NCBI GenBank assembly: GCA_022495995.1
Contig: JAFEMH010002433.1
Coordinates: 266,001-330,000 of the forward strand
Source: Adenophora triphylla var. japonica
Lineage: Eukaryota > Streptophyta > Magnoliopsida > Asterales > Campanulaceae
Direction of reading: 5' to 3'
Length of the DNA stretch: 64,000 bases
A program made the position numbers and the translations under genes. Under the pieces are notes generated by a model that did no database searches, was not told where the DNA came from, and saw only the letters and a list, made by a program, of their open reading frames with translations. Below, in pieces: positions 42,839 through 53,007 of the stretch (position 1 is the stretch's first letter; every line of letters begins with the position of its first letter).

Positions 42839-43097
42839 TATATAGAAAGAAAGAAGGAAGAGAAGAGAAGAGAAGAATTAAATAAAATAAGAAGGAAAAG
42901 GGATTCCAAACTCGCTACACCGTGTAGCGAGTTTAATTAAGTTTAGCCAAACTCGCTACATGGTGTAGCGAGTTTGGGTTAATTAAATGCCATAATTAAT
43001 TTCCAAACGGCCAAACTTAATTACCCTAAACTCGCTACACGGTGTAGCGAGTTTTGACCAGACTCAAGTCAAACTCGCTACACGGTGTAGCGATTTT
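41336..43097. repeat. Eight copies of a 27-bp palindrome AACTCGCTACACCGTGTAGCGAGTT-type
   Basis: Copies lie at about 41,336-41,356 (half), 41,372-41,398, 41,451-41,477 and 41,492-41,518 in the left arm, and 42,908-42,934, 42,949-42,975, 43,028-43,054 and 43,071-43,097 in the right arm. The core is CTCGCTACAC(C/G)GTGTAGCGAG. Spacing within arms is 40-80 bp. Confidence 0.9.
41585..41715. repeat. (TA)n microsatellite in the left arm
   Basis: An alternating TA tract with few interruptions; its counterpart in the right arm is at about 42,762-42,842. ORFs reading IYIYIY across it are artefacts. Confidence 0.95.
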
Positions 43098-44265
43098 CAA
43101 AAAAATGGACATTCTGGGCAATAGTTTGAACAGTGAGTCATTTTGGTAAATAAAAAAGTAAAAAAGAATTATTTGAGAAAAAATTCCCACTAACTCCCTA
43201 TTTCATTTAACCACTTTAACATTTTATCTCATCTATTTCATATTTCAACTACTCATTTTATTTAATCACCCTACAATGATTGAATTAAATTAAATTTCAA
43301 TTCCCTCCACTTTTATTTTATTTATATTCTCTATTTTTATGATTAGTAAAATATTAATAATAATTATTATTATTTATAATTAAAAAAATATTTCACACTT
43401 AATTATTTTTTTTACAATTAAATAATTAAATAAATGACGATAATTATTATTAAAAATAAGAAAATTTACAATAAACTTAGCTTTCGACACAATTAATGAA
43501 AGACAATAAAATTATTAAATCACAAATTTCTGAATTTTGCTCATATGTGCTTGACTAGAATGAAGAAGGATAATTGAGAAATGAGTGTTTTTTTTTTGTC
43601 AAAATCAAATGAAACTTGCATCAATTTATAGGAAAAAAATGATGAATTTTGGCAGAAAAAAAAATAAAAATTAATTTACTAGGTGATAATTCAGCTCAAA
43701 TAATTAGGATAAAAAAATCTAAAAATCTTACGGACCAATAACAGATGGACAATTGGCAGCTTCAGGAAAAACAAAAAAAAGAAAAAATGACAGCCTCACG
43801 CGCCAGCCCGGGCGGTGTGGCGCACACGCCCATGTCGGTCCAATGAGTCTACGCCATGTGTCAAGTCGCCAGTTTTTTTTTTTCATCCGTGTTGAAAAAT
43901 TTCAACTACCCATTTCATTTAACCCATTGGAGCATTTCAACTAACTTAATTTTTTTTTCCATTTCATTCAACCCATTGTGGGTAGTCTTAGTTCGAATAA
44001 TACTAAAGACACAAAAGATTTTCACAAAATTTGGGTTATAAAATAATATGTCATGATATTATTGTTGCTTTTAATTAAAATGTGACTGATTCATAATTGG
44101 TACAATGAATAAAATATCGTTACCTCATTTTATAGTTATTTTTTATTAAATTTTTTTAGCATTTTCCATTTTGCTTTTTCTTTTGTCTGAAATCGGGTAT
44201 GCCACCGGTGGGGTTGTGCCGGATGCGTTTAAATTAGTACTACCTTCTCCCAATTTATTTATTTA

Positions 44266-44440
44266 CTAGTAAAAGCCCGTGTCCAAGGACACGTGTTGTT
44301 TTTTTTTTATTTAAAAAAAAATTAAAGGGCAAAATGGGAAAGGGACAACTTAGTGAGGGCAAAATGGGAAATTTGGCACTTGAAACTGTTCATTGTACTG
44401 TAGCAAGGAGGGGTGTCATTTATACTATAAATAGATTCGT
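44266..44440 (-). mobile_element. Helitron 3' end
   Basis: On the minus strand the sequence ends with hairpin CGTGTCCTTGGACACG followed by GGCTTTTACTAG and then T, the hairpin-plus-CTAG|T signature of Helitron 3' termini. The 170 bp inward are shared, inverted, with 53,293-53,457. The 5' end (TC...) was not located, so the element's extent is unknown. Confidence 0.7.
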
Positions 44441-44734
44441 TATTATGCCTAAACTAATTTAATTATTTAATAAAATTCTAAAGTTATTATTAATGTTATT
44501 TCCGTCTTAAATGAATATTCATAAAAATTTTAAATTTGTTCTTAGCAAATTTGAAATTATCTTTAATATATAATTTGGGACAGAAGATGTAATATTTAAA
44601 AATAAATTTATATTTCTAAATGAATACATAAAAACATTATTTTGAGTTGATCTTCAGTAACTATATCATTTAAACAATTTTAACTTGCTAATCAATATTC
44701 TTTCAAAAATAAACTTGCTAATTAAGACAAAAAC

Positions 44735-45110
44735 TTAGGTGAGAACAGGAATACCCGTCTCATTCATGAGACGGGTCGGATTCATACCATGACCCACCCA
44801 GGAACGACCTTCTTCACCAATTATTCCCCAATCGATTCTCAAATAGAGACTTCGCCCCATTACCTCTCGAATCCTCTCCTCGCCAACTCTCTCCATACCC
44901 AAAACCGCAACCCAAATCAACGTCCTCCTACTCCGGCCAAGCAACGACCGTCCTCTCCCTCTAAACCAATTCTCCGCCAACCTATTTCCCCTCCAATCGC
45001 TCCGACCTGTTCTAGCCCTAATGATTCCGACGACAAAGTACGCATCGCCGGAGTTTCTGACTCCACATCCAAATTGAGGCATAGTCTCCATTGTTGAGAG
45101 ATGAGAGAGA
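44735..45110 (-). other. GC-rich, gene-like segment inside the MULE-like element
   Basis: This stretch is far richer in GC than its surroundings and is open on the minus strand for 118 codons (45,091-44,735, starting METMPQFGCGVRNSG) and on the plus strand for 102. The minus ORF runs into the terminal repeat. It may be a captured host gene fragment (Pack-MULE) but I do not recognise a protein family, and Arg/Gly-rich composition may merely reflect base composition. Confidence 0.4.
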
Positions 45111-45316
45111 ATTGGAAAATTTGAGAAAGGAGAGAGGAGAGTAAAAATTGTGTTCAGAAGACAGAAATCAGAGTGGGTGCAGGACCCTACAAATGAATTT
45201 AATTAAATAGAGAATGTGAGTTACTCATGTGTAAAATAAATATATTTTTTTAGTCGTAAAATAAACACAAACTCCTTTAAAATTTAATGTTTTTAGTTTT
45301 AAAGTAATAGTTACTA

Positions 45317-45723
45317 CTCCCTCCGTCCCAGACCAAGGGTTCATCTTTCCCTTTTGGGACGTCCCAGACCAAGAGTTCATTTCCAAAAAAGGCAAGTTTT
45401 TGAATATATTAATACCCTTATCATCTTCATATATTTACAAAAAAACCATTCATTATATCCTTATACATTCTCTCTCCTATTTTCTACCACACATTTAACT
45501 ACTATTCCTCCCACTCATTCTCTCTCCTATTAAATATTTTTAACTTTTACATTCTCTCTCCTATTCCCTACCACACATTTAACTTTTACATTATCTCTCA
45601 TATTTTCTACCACACATTTAATTACTATTCCCTATCTCACATTTAACTTTTATTCATTTTTTAAAAAATTTCTTAAGAAGCGTGAAATCTCCCCCATATA
45701 CCCTTGATCTGGGACGGAGGGAG
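45317..45723. mobile_element. Stowaway-type MITE, long subtype (407 bp)
   Basis: Ends CTCCCTCCGTCCCAGACC and TCTGGGACGGAGGGAG with TA duplications at 45,315-45,316 and 45,724-45,725. A CCAAGGGTTCATCTTTCC/CCAAGAGTTCATTTCC internal motif distinguishes it; its first half recurs at 51,186-51,395. Confidence 0.9.
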
Positions 45724-45777
45724 TATAACATAATGTAATGATTGTATGCATATAAAGTAATAGTTTGTATGCACTAA

Positions 45778-46235
45778 AGTGATACATATATACAGAAAAG
45801 TAATAGTGTTTTTTCCTATGTTTTTTTCGTTTGTCAAAAGTATTACTATTATAACTAAAATAAGTTATTACATTTCAAATGTAATACATATAGTTTGTAT
45901 TACATTTGAAAAAATGGGTAAAAATAATACATATATACAGAAAAGTAATAGTGTTTTTCCCTATGTTTTCTTCGTTTGGCAAAAGTAATACTTATTATAA
46001 CTAAAATAAGTTATTACATTTAAAATGTAATACATATAGTTTGTATTATAATACATATAGTTTGTATTACATTTGAAAAAATGAGTAAAAATAATACATA
46101 CTATACAGAAAAGTAATAGTGTTTTCCCTATGTTTTCTTCGTTTGGCAAAAGTAATACTTATTATAACTAAAATAAGTTATTACATTTCAAATGTAATAC
46201 ATATAGTTTGTATTACATTTGAAAAAATGGTTAAA
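45778..46235. repeat. Three tandem copies of a ~150-bp unit
   Basis: The unit starts ATACATATATACAGAAAAG and continues through CTATGTTTTCTTCGTTTGGC and TTTGTATTACATTTGAAAAA. Copies begin near 45,780, 45,930 and 46,096; the second has an extra internal TAATACATATAGTTTGTAT step. Confidence 0.85.
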
Positions 46236-46468
46236 AACGAGCTTTTATTTTTTTAAAACAGGTATTACGTTTACTTATTAACAATGTTACTTTATATGTA
46301 TACAGTCATTACATTAAGAGATGGTAACTATTACTTTTTCTAAACGTAATACCTGTTTTAAAAGGCATGAGCTGCCACCCATGGGTCGACCCGTCTCATG
46401 CATGAGACGAATCCTCTTGTTCTCACAGGAGACCAACTCGCTAATTAAAATGCTTTTGAAAATTAATA

Positions 46469-46755
46469 CTCCCTCCTCCTGGTCGAAATGTCTCAAAATG
46501 GGTTCGGCTCGAGAATTAAGGAAAGTGAGGTAGGAAAGAGAAAAAGTTTAAATGTTGTGAGTATGAAAAATTAAATGGGAGAGAGAATGAGTGGGAGGAA
46601 TAGTTAGGAGAGAGAATGTTGTGAGTGTAAAAGTAAAGTAGGAGAGAGAATGAGTGGGTGGAATAGTAATAAAAACTTTCCTTTTTTGAATTAAGACATT
46701 TTAAATGGGACGTCCAAAATGAAAAGTTGAGACATTTGAAGCGAGACGGAGGGAG
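46469..46755. mobile_element. Stowaway-type MITE
   Basis: Ends CTCCCTCCTCCTGG and GCGAGACGGAGGGAG with TA at 46,467-46,468 and 46,756-46,757. Length 287 bp. Confidence 0.9.
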
Positions 46756-47098
46756 TATAGATATGCATCCAAACACCATATTGGATGCTGGCAAATCTAG
46801 TTCGAAATGGGTAGGATCACAAATTAAGCAAAGCTCTTTTAACAAAATTTTAATGTTGTTGCATTATCACAGCTAAAACTCAAGACCTCTGGTAAAACTA
46901 AAAACTAAAGTACTCACTTAATCAATGATCTAGGCGCTTGTTTTTCTAGTTGTGCGAGTATGTTTTATCCCAAATTTTGATACCCATATGAAGTTGTTAG
47001 CATCTCCAATACTAACAATATTGGTATCAAATTTTGATGAAAAGTTAGGAAATGTTCCAAATTTGGTACCTTTTTTAATTACTTTACCTTGCAAAATA

Positions 47099-47376
47099 CT
47101 CCCTCTGTCTTATTAATAACTTCACTTTTTGTTAAAACGGGTGTTCCGTTTAAAAATTTATCTTTCCTAAAATGACAAAGAATCTTTAATATTTCACCCA
47201 TTCATTCTCTCTCATATTTTACTATTACACTCACAATATTTTTCAAATTTACTATTTCCTCCCCTCATTCTCTCTCCTATTTTACTATTACACTCATAAC
47301 ATTTTCTCTACTCACCAATTTCCTTAATTTGCGTGCCCACCCCAAAATGGTGAAGCAATTACCGGGATGGAGGGAG
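47099..47376. mobile_element. Stowaway-type MITE
   Basis: Ends CTCCCTCTGTCTTA and CCGGGATGGAGGGAG with TA at 47,097-47,098 and 47,377-47,378. Confidence 0.88.
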
Positions 47377-47651
47377 TATTTATTTAGCATTTACATTTTT
47401 TTTTGTTTTTTTTTATATTTCTAAAACACGAAATTAAATTATTAGTTTGTCAATGAAAAAAGAAATGCATTTTTATTTATTAAGTATACATATTTTATTT
47501 TACTTTATTTTATATTCAATTAGTATTTAATTATTATTTAACATTGGTATTTATTTAATTATTAAAAATATTAAATGTGAAAGAATTTCAATAAAACAAA
47601 AATAAATAATTGACTTCTTAATTTGATACCTACCGTTGAAAATGGTATTTT

Positions 47652-47946
47652 ATTTTTTTTTTGATATCCAGGTTCCAGTTTTGCCGGCCTAAGTTCTGGA
47701 CCACCAGCCACCGGCCCCTCAGTGACTGGCGGAGGTAAATCGCGGGATATGCCCGAGATAGTCAGGGTGACAGCACCCCTTATACTCTTGGCTCCAAGGG
47801 AACTCTCCTACATGACGCTTACATCACTCTTACATCACCAATTAATTGGATGCTCCAGCTGCTCCTGCCAAGATTCGAACTCCCCACGATGTGGTTGCAA
47901 GCCCAACAATGTTGCTTCCTATACCACTCGACTGTGCCCCGAGGGC
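47652..47946 (-). mobile_element. tRNA-derived SINE
   Basis: Read on the minus strand it has a tRNA-like head with an A-box-like CGAGTGGTATAGG and a B box GAGTTCGAATCTTGG, a GC-rich body, and a 3' poly-A tail (T run at 47,653-47,662 on plus). A 17-bp target duplication with one mismatch, GTTGAAAATGGTATTTT, flanks it (47,635-47,651 and 47,947-47,963), as expected from target-primed reverse transcription. It needs LINE enzymes in trans. The plus-strand 94-codon ORF here is a shadow. Confidence 0.85.
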
Positions 47947-47963
47947 GTTGAAGATGGTATTTT

Positions 47964-49583
47964 GATACCATGTGAACAGTATTATAGGTATCAATTTAGT
48001 CAATAATTGGAACGGCCGTGTACATTAATTAACTCTCTTCTGTCTCATTCAAAAAAATTATCTTAAATAAACCAAATTAAACAAAAAAACAAAACCTAAC
48101 ATATTGATTGAAGATGTTGAAGCTGATTATTAAAAAGGGTTTATGTCTATTCCTCACCTATTTGATGTAGTAATAGATTTCCAACATTTTTGATAATGAC
48201 TTTACAAATATTACATAGTCAACCACTTGTCACCACACAAGTGGTTGGAGAAGAATTAACAGCTCTATTTTCTTTTAATTTCTAATAAATTTAATTTATA
48301 TTTTTTCCAAAAAAAAAAATGGATTTTATTTAGTCATTGAAAACAATATGAAACTCTTTAAAGAAGAGGTTTGAGCTTTTTTTTTTTTGACAAAAAAGGA
48401 TTGAAAACAATTTTTTTTAAAATTGATTTTTTTATTTTTAGTAAAAAACAACGTTCCATAATATTTTACGTGCAGTGGAAAAGCCACTTTGAAGCTCATG
48501 GTGTCATTTGACCCCTTTATTTTAAAGCTGTCATTTTTATCACATTTAAGTTTAAGAAAATGTCATTTTTATCGCTAAAATTAGATATCTTTGCACTTTT
48601 GACCCCCTTTAATTTAGGAAAAGTTATCACTATATCATAATTTTGACCCCTTTCGTTAAAATCCTGACTTTTTTTACGTCCATTCGAAACAAGTTCCATC
48701 TCATAGAATCAAAATGATGAGCGGTCCTAAAATCAGATTACATTCCATACATTTAATAGATGATCATTCAAGCAAATTTCTCAAACTAGTTTACCTTTTG
48801 TTTTAAATATTTAGTCAACTCGGCATTGGCAACCTTTTTGAGGTCTTTTACATGAAAATTTTAAAATCTTAATTTGGTAAAAAAATAAATAAATAGTTTA
48901 TATAAAAATTATTAAACTTACCCTTGTGTATAGCAATGTCACACCCACGTTTTCCCATGTCAAACTAGTTTGATGCACAACCAAACACAGGCAAACACGT
49001 GCAGAGATGGAGAAACAAAAAGACATCATCTTTATATAGTTTACAATTTACTCACTCCGTTCATAATAAATGTTACAGATAATTTATCAAATTATTAAAA
49101 AATCCGCTCAATGTACATGATATAAATCATATGATAAAATTATATTAGATATCTTTTTATTTTAAAAAAGTAATATTTATCTTAATAAAAAATTTAATTA
49201 TTATTGTGAACCGAAAAAATAATAATTATTCTAGTAATACAAAAAGTGATTTGGGCCGTAAATGGCAAAATCAAAAAGAAACTTAAACTTCAATTTCAAT
49301 GTCAATTCCAGTTAGGATTCGTCTTGAAAGACAAGAATGCATCAATGCACTATGGAACACTCCCAATTCAACCCCAGCTGTTTTCCTTAATTTCTTCCCA
49401 TTTACATCATTTTCTTTACTTTGGCATCTCACTTTCGTCTTTGTCATTTGTCAATTCCCCTCCCCCCCCTCCATTTCCCATTCCACCTCTTCAAATGCCA
49501 AAACTTTGCCAATCATTGTAAAGCTTACAATTCTTCATCAAAGATGTTCTTTTTCTTTTTTTTATCAACCCATATTTTTAAAT
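47964..49583. other. 1.6-kb AT-rich spacer, no gene seen
   Basis: Low-complexity A and T runs dominate. TGTCATTTTTATC occurs twice near 48,530 and 48,563. A pyrimidine-rich stretch with a C7 run lies at 49,455-49,500. Short ORFs at 49,246-49,633 overlap in three frames and show no family signature. Confidence 0.6.
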
Positions 49584-50222
49584 TGAACGGTATAAACCGA
49601 GAACGATCATCAGCTCATGAGCATGTCTCATGAGACAGCCAAGACCCGATGGATATAACTCTAAGCAAATATATACACAACTCTAAATACAACATAGGGA
49701 GTGTGTCTCCCTACTTATACTCGCAATTACAGCCCGACATAATAATATGTAAAGGCACAATGAAGCTCGTTGTATGAATATGATGACCATGGGCATAAGT
49801 ATAAGTCGATTAAGGGCTAAGCATGCCTGATACTTCGATCAAAATTGTATCACCCTCATTTAAGCCCATATGGGTCCTCCTTGTGATGACAAAGGGAGTG
49901 AGTCTCCCTACCTTTGGTCGTCTCACATGACTATAACTTCAACACTATGTCGACCATTGAATGCGAACTTGAGCTAAGTCGATCAAGGCCATATGTCGAG
50001 CATGACTTGCCCGAATCACGTTTGCTTATCAGTTCTAATCCTAGTCTAATATGAAAACCTTGGAATCATAATCTGAATAGGATTCAACTTCTTAATTATC
50101 TCCTAAACTTCCTTTTCAAGGCATGAAACTCCCTCCTATCACTATAAATACATGTCAAAAATCTCGTAATTCTAATAATGCATTCATTGACTCTAAACTA
50201 TTGTTAATTAATTTGCTCTCAT
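49584..50222 (+). mobile_element. Truncated LTR of a TAT-type element
   Basis: The start TGAACGGTATAAACCGAG matches the TGAACAGTATAAACCGAGG start of the LTRs of the 13.7-kb element (there on the minus strand). A TATAAATACATGTC box near 50,143 corresponds to CTATAAATACAAGTC in those LTRs. Similarity stops before a CA end, so it is a fragment; no mate or TSD is seen. Confidence 0.6.
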
Positions 50223-50296
50223 ATACACATATATTTTAGATTGGAGGAAGTAATTAAAGATTGTAAATAATATTTTATTCAATAATAAAATGAATA

Positions 50297-50560
50297 CTCC
50301 CTCCGTCCCGGCCGATTTATGATTTTTTGGGCCGGCACGGGGATTAAGGAAAAGGTAAATGTTGTGAGTGTAATTTAAAAATAGGAGAGAGAATGAGTGG
50401 AGGGAATAGTAAATTATAATGGTGTTGTGAGTATTAAAATAATGTAGAAGAGAGAATGAGTGGAGAGAATAGTGATTTAAGGTTTCCATTTTGGGCCGTC
50501 CTAAATCGGGTGGGACGCCCAAAATGAAAATAAATCCTAATTCGACCGGGACGGAGGGAG
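50297..50560. mobile_element. Stowaway-type MITE
   Basis: Ends CTCCCTCCGTCCCGGCC and GACCGGGACGGAGGGAG with TA at 50,295-50,296 and 50,561-50,562. Confidence 0.92.
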
Positions 50561-50562
50561 TA

Positions 50563-51149
50563 TATATTTAATAAATAATGAATTATTCAAGATGGCTGAT
50601 ATATTAGTTTTATTGTATTAAATGTTCATTATTAGAGCTAAGTATTTTATTTTATTAAAAAAAAAAGAAGGACTATGTAATTATAAAGAATATGAAATGT
50701 TATTCCGATAGATATGTCCATGACCCGTGCATATTTTCAAAGTGCTATAGCTCTATTTATTTAAATTTCCTTATTTATTTATGATGTATTTCAAACTTCA
50801 AAAATAAAAATAAAAATTCATTTTTGTATTGAGGGACATAGATTATTTTGATACGTAATGACTAATGAACAATAGCATACTTTTTTTGGTACGTAATGAC
50901 TAATAAAAGTTCATTTTTTATTAAACTTTTTAATTGTTCTAAGATTAATATATTTTGAAGCTATTTATAATTCACAACATAACATAGGTAAGTTGATTTC
51001 TTTAAAACCAGTTTCTCGATTATTAAGATGCTTCCTAATAATGAATTTATTATTTTTATTTAATTATGTCATTTAAATTACGTAAATATTGATCAAAAAA
51101 TAAAATGAGATGCTAATTAAGAAACTAGAAAATAATAAAGTTTAAAATA
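50563..51149. other. AT-rich spacer, probably Helitron interior
   Basis: No ORF or repeat ends are seen. It lies upstream of a Helitron 3' terminus and may be part of that element. GGTACGTAATGACTAAT occurs twice near 50,855 and 50,890. Confidence 0.4.
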
Positions 51150-51178
51150 AACTGTGCATCGCACAGGGATTAATCTAG
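51150..51178 (+). mobile_element. Helitron 3' end
   Basis: Hairpin CTGTGCATCGCACAG (51,152-51,166) is followed by GGATTAATCTAG and T at 51,179. The 5' end was not found, so only the terminus is annotated. Confidence 0.65.
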
Positions 51179-51185
51179 TTAGTTA

Positions 51186-51395
51186 CTCCCTCCGTCCCAG
51201 ACCAAGGGTTCATCTTTCCATTTTGGGACGTCCCAGACCAAGAGTTCATTTCCAAAAAAGGCAAGTTTTTGAATATATTAATACCCTTATCATCTTCATA
51301 TATTTACAAAAAAACCATTCATTATATCCTTATACATTCTCTCTCCTATTTCCTACCACACATTTAACTACTATTCCTCCCACTCATTCTCTCTC
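51186..51395. mobile_element. Stowaway-type MITE, left half only
   Basis: Its first 210 bp are almost identical to 45,317-45,530 (one clear change, CCCTTTTGG to CCATTTTGG). It ends where the hAT-type element starts; the right half is not recognisable on the other side. Confidence 0.85.
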
Positions 51396-51403
51396 CTATT
51401 AAC

Positions 51404-52855
51404 TAGGGGTGTAAATGGTTCGGTTTGGTTCGGTTTGGACAAATTTAGAGACCAAACCGCTAGTACTCGGTTTGGAAAAATCTCAAACCAAACCGAACCA
51501 TGAAAAATTTCAAACCAAACCGAACCAAACCACCTCGGTTTGGTTCGGTTTCAATCTCAAGCTGTGATTCAAGTTAAGCGGTTCAAACCGCGGTCAGACT
51601 GCCGATCTAGATCGCGGTTCGAACCACAAAACTGTCCCAGGCACAGTCTAAGCGGTTCAAACACAGTCTCAAATGCAGACTCCTAATTAATTCATGAGTT
51701 GTATGGTATAACACCTCGGTTTGCTTGATTACCTACGACTTTTCCGGCAATTTGCGGTTGCACCAATCAAATGCTGGATTTAGCTAGCAAGGCGGGGAAT
51801 GCTCTTGTGCTCATACGAACCACCCAACAATCGATTTCGGCTAGGGCCATTGACTAGGTCAAAAGTTTGCAATTTAGACTAATGTTTACGTGTTGGAAAA
51901 CCTTTACCTAACCAATATAGACTAATGTTTACTGTTTCAATTCATCCCAAAATAAACATCCGTTAGTATTGCCACACACGCACACATGCGCTCTCGAGAG
52001 AAGTTTAAACAAACACTTGGGCGGCATACGACTAGACGATCAATTAGATAAATAAATGCACTGAAGAAGTTGAAAATTGGGAGTATAATACTTACCACGA
52101 CCACCTTCGGTGCTAGTGTTGAAATAGCGTAAAGATATGAGCGAAGAAGCAAAGCGGAAGAGGGCATTGACGAAGAAGAAGATGAAGAAGAAAAATTAAG
52201 TATAATACTTACCACGACCACCCCTCTTACGCCCTTCTCTATTTACTCGGGAGGATTCTAGACCATTCCCCAAAGATCATACCGGCGACAGAAGGGCTCG
52301 AAAATTACGCCGGAAATTGGTGAGGCGGAGGAAGAGTACGCCGGAGGAAGGGTGAGCCGTGAGGTGAGGACGAGGACGAAGGAAGAGGAAGAGTGAGGAA
52401 AGTCTTCGTCTTCGACGTTGTTGATGATGAAAATTGGAAATGGCGGAGAACTGAGAGAGAGCGCAGCACTTGGAAAATTGAAAAGAAAGAAATGGAAACT
52501 GGAAATTTTTAAAGGGTTTATAATCTTTAGTATTTATATTTTGTAAATTAGGGTTAGAAAATCAACGGTGGAGATTAAATCAAAAATAATCAACGGTTAA
52601 TATTACGGTTTGGGCGGTTCAGCTCGGTGGTTCGATTTGGCGGTTCAGCTCGGTGGTTCGGTTTGGCGGTTCAGCTCGAAATGGTTCGGTTTGGTTCGAT
52701 TTGGAGGAGTCAGACCGCAAACCAAACCGAACCGCATGGTTTATAGATTTTTGGAACCGAGCTAAACCGCGGAGGTATAAAAACCAAACCAAACCACGTG
52801 GTTTGGTTCGGTTCGGTCTCAAACCGCGATCTGAACCGAACCGCTGACACCCCTA
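51404..52855. mobile_element. Non-autonomous hAT-type element
   Basis: Inverted termini are TAGGGGTGTAAATGGTTCGG and CCGCTGACACCCCTA. Flanking 8-mers CTATTAAC (51,396-51,403) and GTAGTAAC (52,856-52,863) match at 6 of 8, consistent with an aged 8-bp hAT duplication. Subterminal regions are full of GGTTCGGTTTGG in both orientations. No transposase is present. Confidence 0.7.
52220..52510 (-). other. GC-richer purine-rich segment inside the hAT-type element
   Basis: GGAGGAAGAG/GACGAGGACGAAG-rich sequence resembling a 5' UTR and first codons of a plant gene on the minus strand. There is no long ORF or recognisable family. It may be captured host sequence; weak evidence. Confidence 0.3.
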
Positions 52856-53007
52856 GTAGTAACTAATATTATTAGCTAAGGATTTTTTTTTTTTTTTTGA
52901 AAAGTCGCTTATTTATGAGTGTATTGTTGACGTTTCATCATCAAATACAACTTTTTTACATGATACGCTACGTGGCAATACCATATTTCTTTTCACCAAA
53001 TTTAATA

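Larger units (their letters stand above)
41241..43186. mobile_element. Foldback MULE-like element: near-perfect 1.95-kb palindrome
   Basis: The two halves are inverted copies of each other over about 970 bp, from TGAATTTTTTTTCAAATAATTC on the left to GAATTATTTGAGAAAAAATTC on the right. The axis lies near 42,210. The flanks share CCACTAACT (41,232-41,240 and 43,187-43,195), an 8-9 bp duplication as produced by Mutator-like elements. Each arm contains, from the outside in, four copies of a 27-bp palindrome, a CTTCTC-rich tract, a (TA)n tract and a TCCAAAAATTTCATTTG region. There is no coding capacity. Arms differ by scattered substitutions and TA-run lengths. Confidence 0.8.
41203..43987. mobile_element. 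Tourist-like element split by a nested foldback element
   Basis: Left end GACTACCCAATGG and right end CCATTGTGGGTAGTC are inverted repeats with TTA on both sides (41,200-41,202 and 43,988-43,990). Only 38 bp precede the nested element; the remaining 0.8 kb (43,187-43,987) is its body, with repeated CATTTCAACTA/CATTTAACCCATT motifs and no ORF. Confidence 0.65.
44726..46439. mobile_element. MULE-like element with GC-rich internal insert
   Basis: A perfect 9-bp duplication GCTAATTAA flanks it (44,717-44,725 and 46,440-46,448). Ends are inverted: GTGAGAACAGGAATACCCG on the left and CTTGTTCTCAC...near the right end, each with an inner palindrome of the type CGTCTCATTCATGAGACG. It carries a GC-rich segment, a Stowaway MITE and a tandem array. 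Confidence 0.8.

Noticed and set aside
41336..43097. Repeated palindromes as a CRISPR array
   Set aside because: The 27-bp palindromes are separated by non-unique AT-rich text that is mirrored in the other arm; no cas genes, and the context is eukaryotic.
47722..48006. Plus-strand 94-codon ORF with several Cys residues
   Set aside because: It is the antisense of the tRNA-derived SINE; the Cys-rich look comes from the tRNA-like head.
51937..52221. Minus-strand 94-codon ORF with Ser repeats in the hAT-type element
   Set aside because: Generated by GAAGAAGAAG-type repeats; no recognisable domain.
52619..52847. Two opposed ORFs with repeated Arg-Phe-Gly/Pro-Asn-Arg residues
   Set aside because: They are translations of the GGTTCGGTTTGG subterminal repeats of the hAT-type element.
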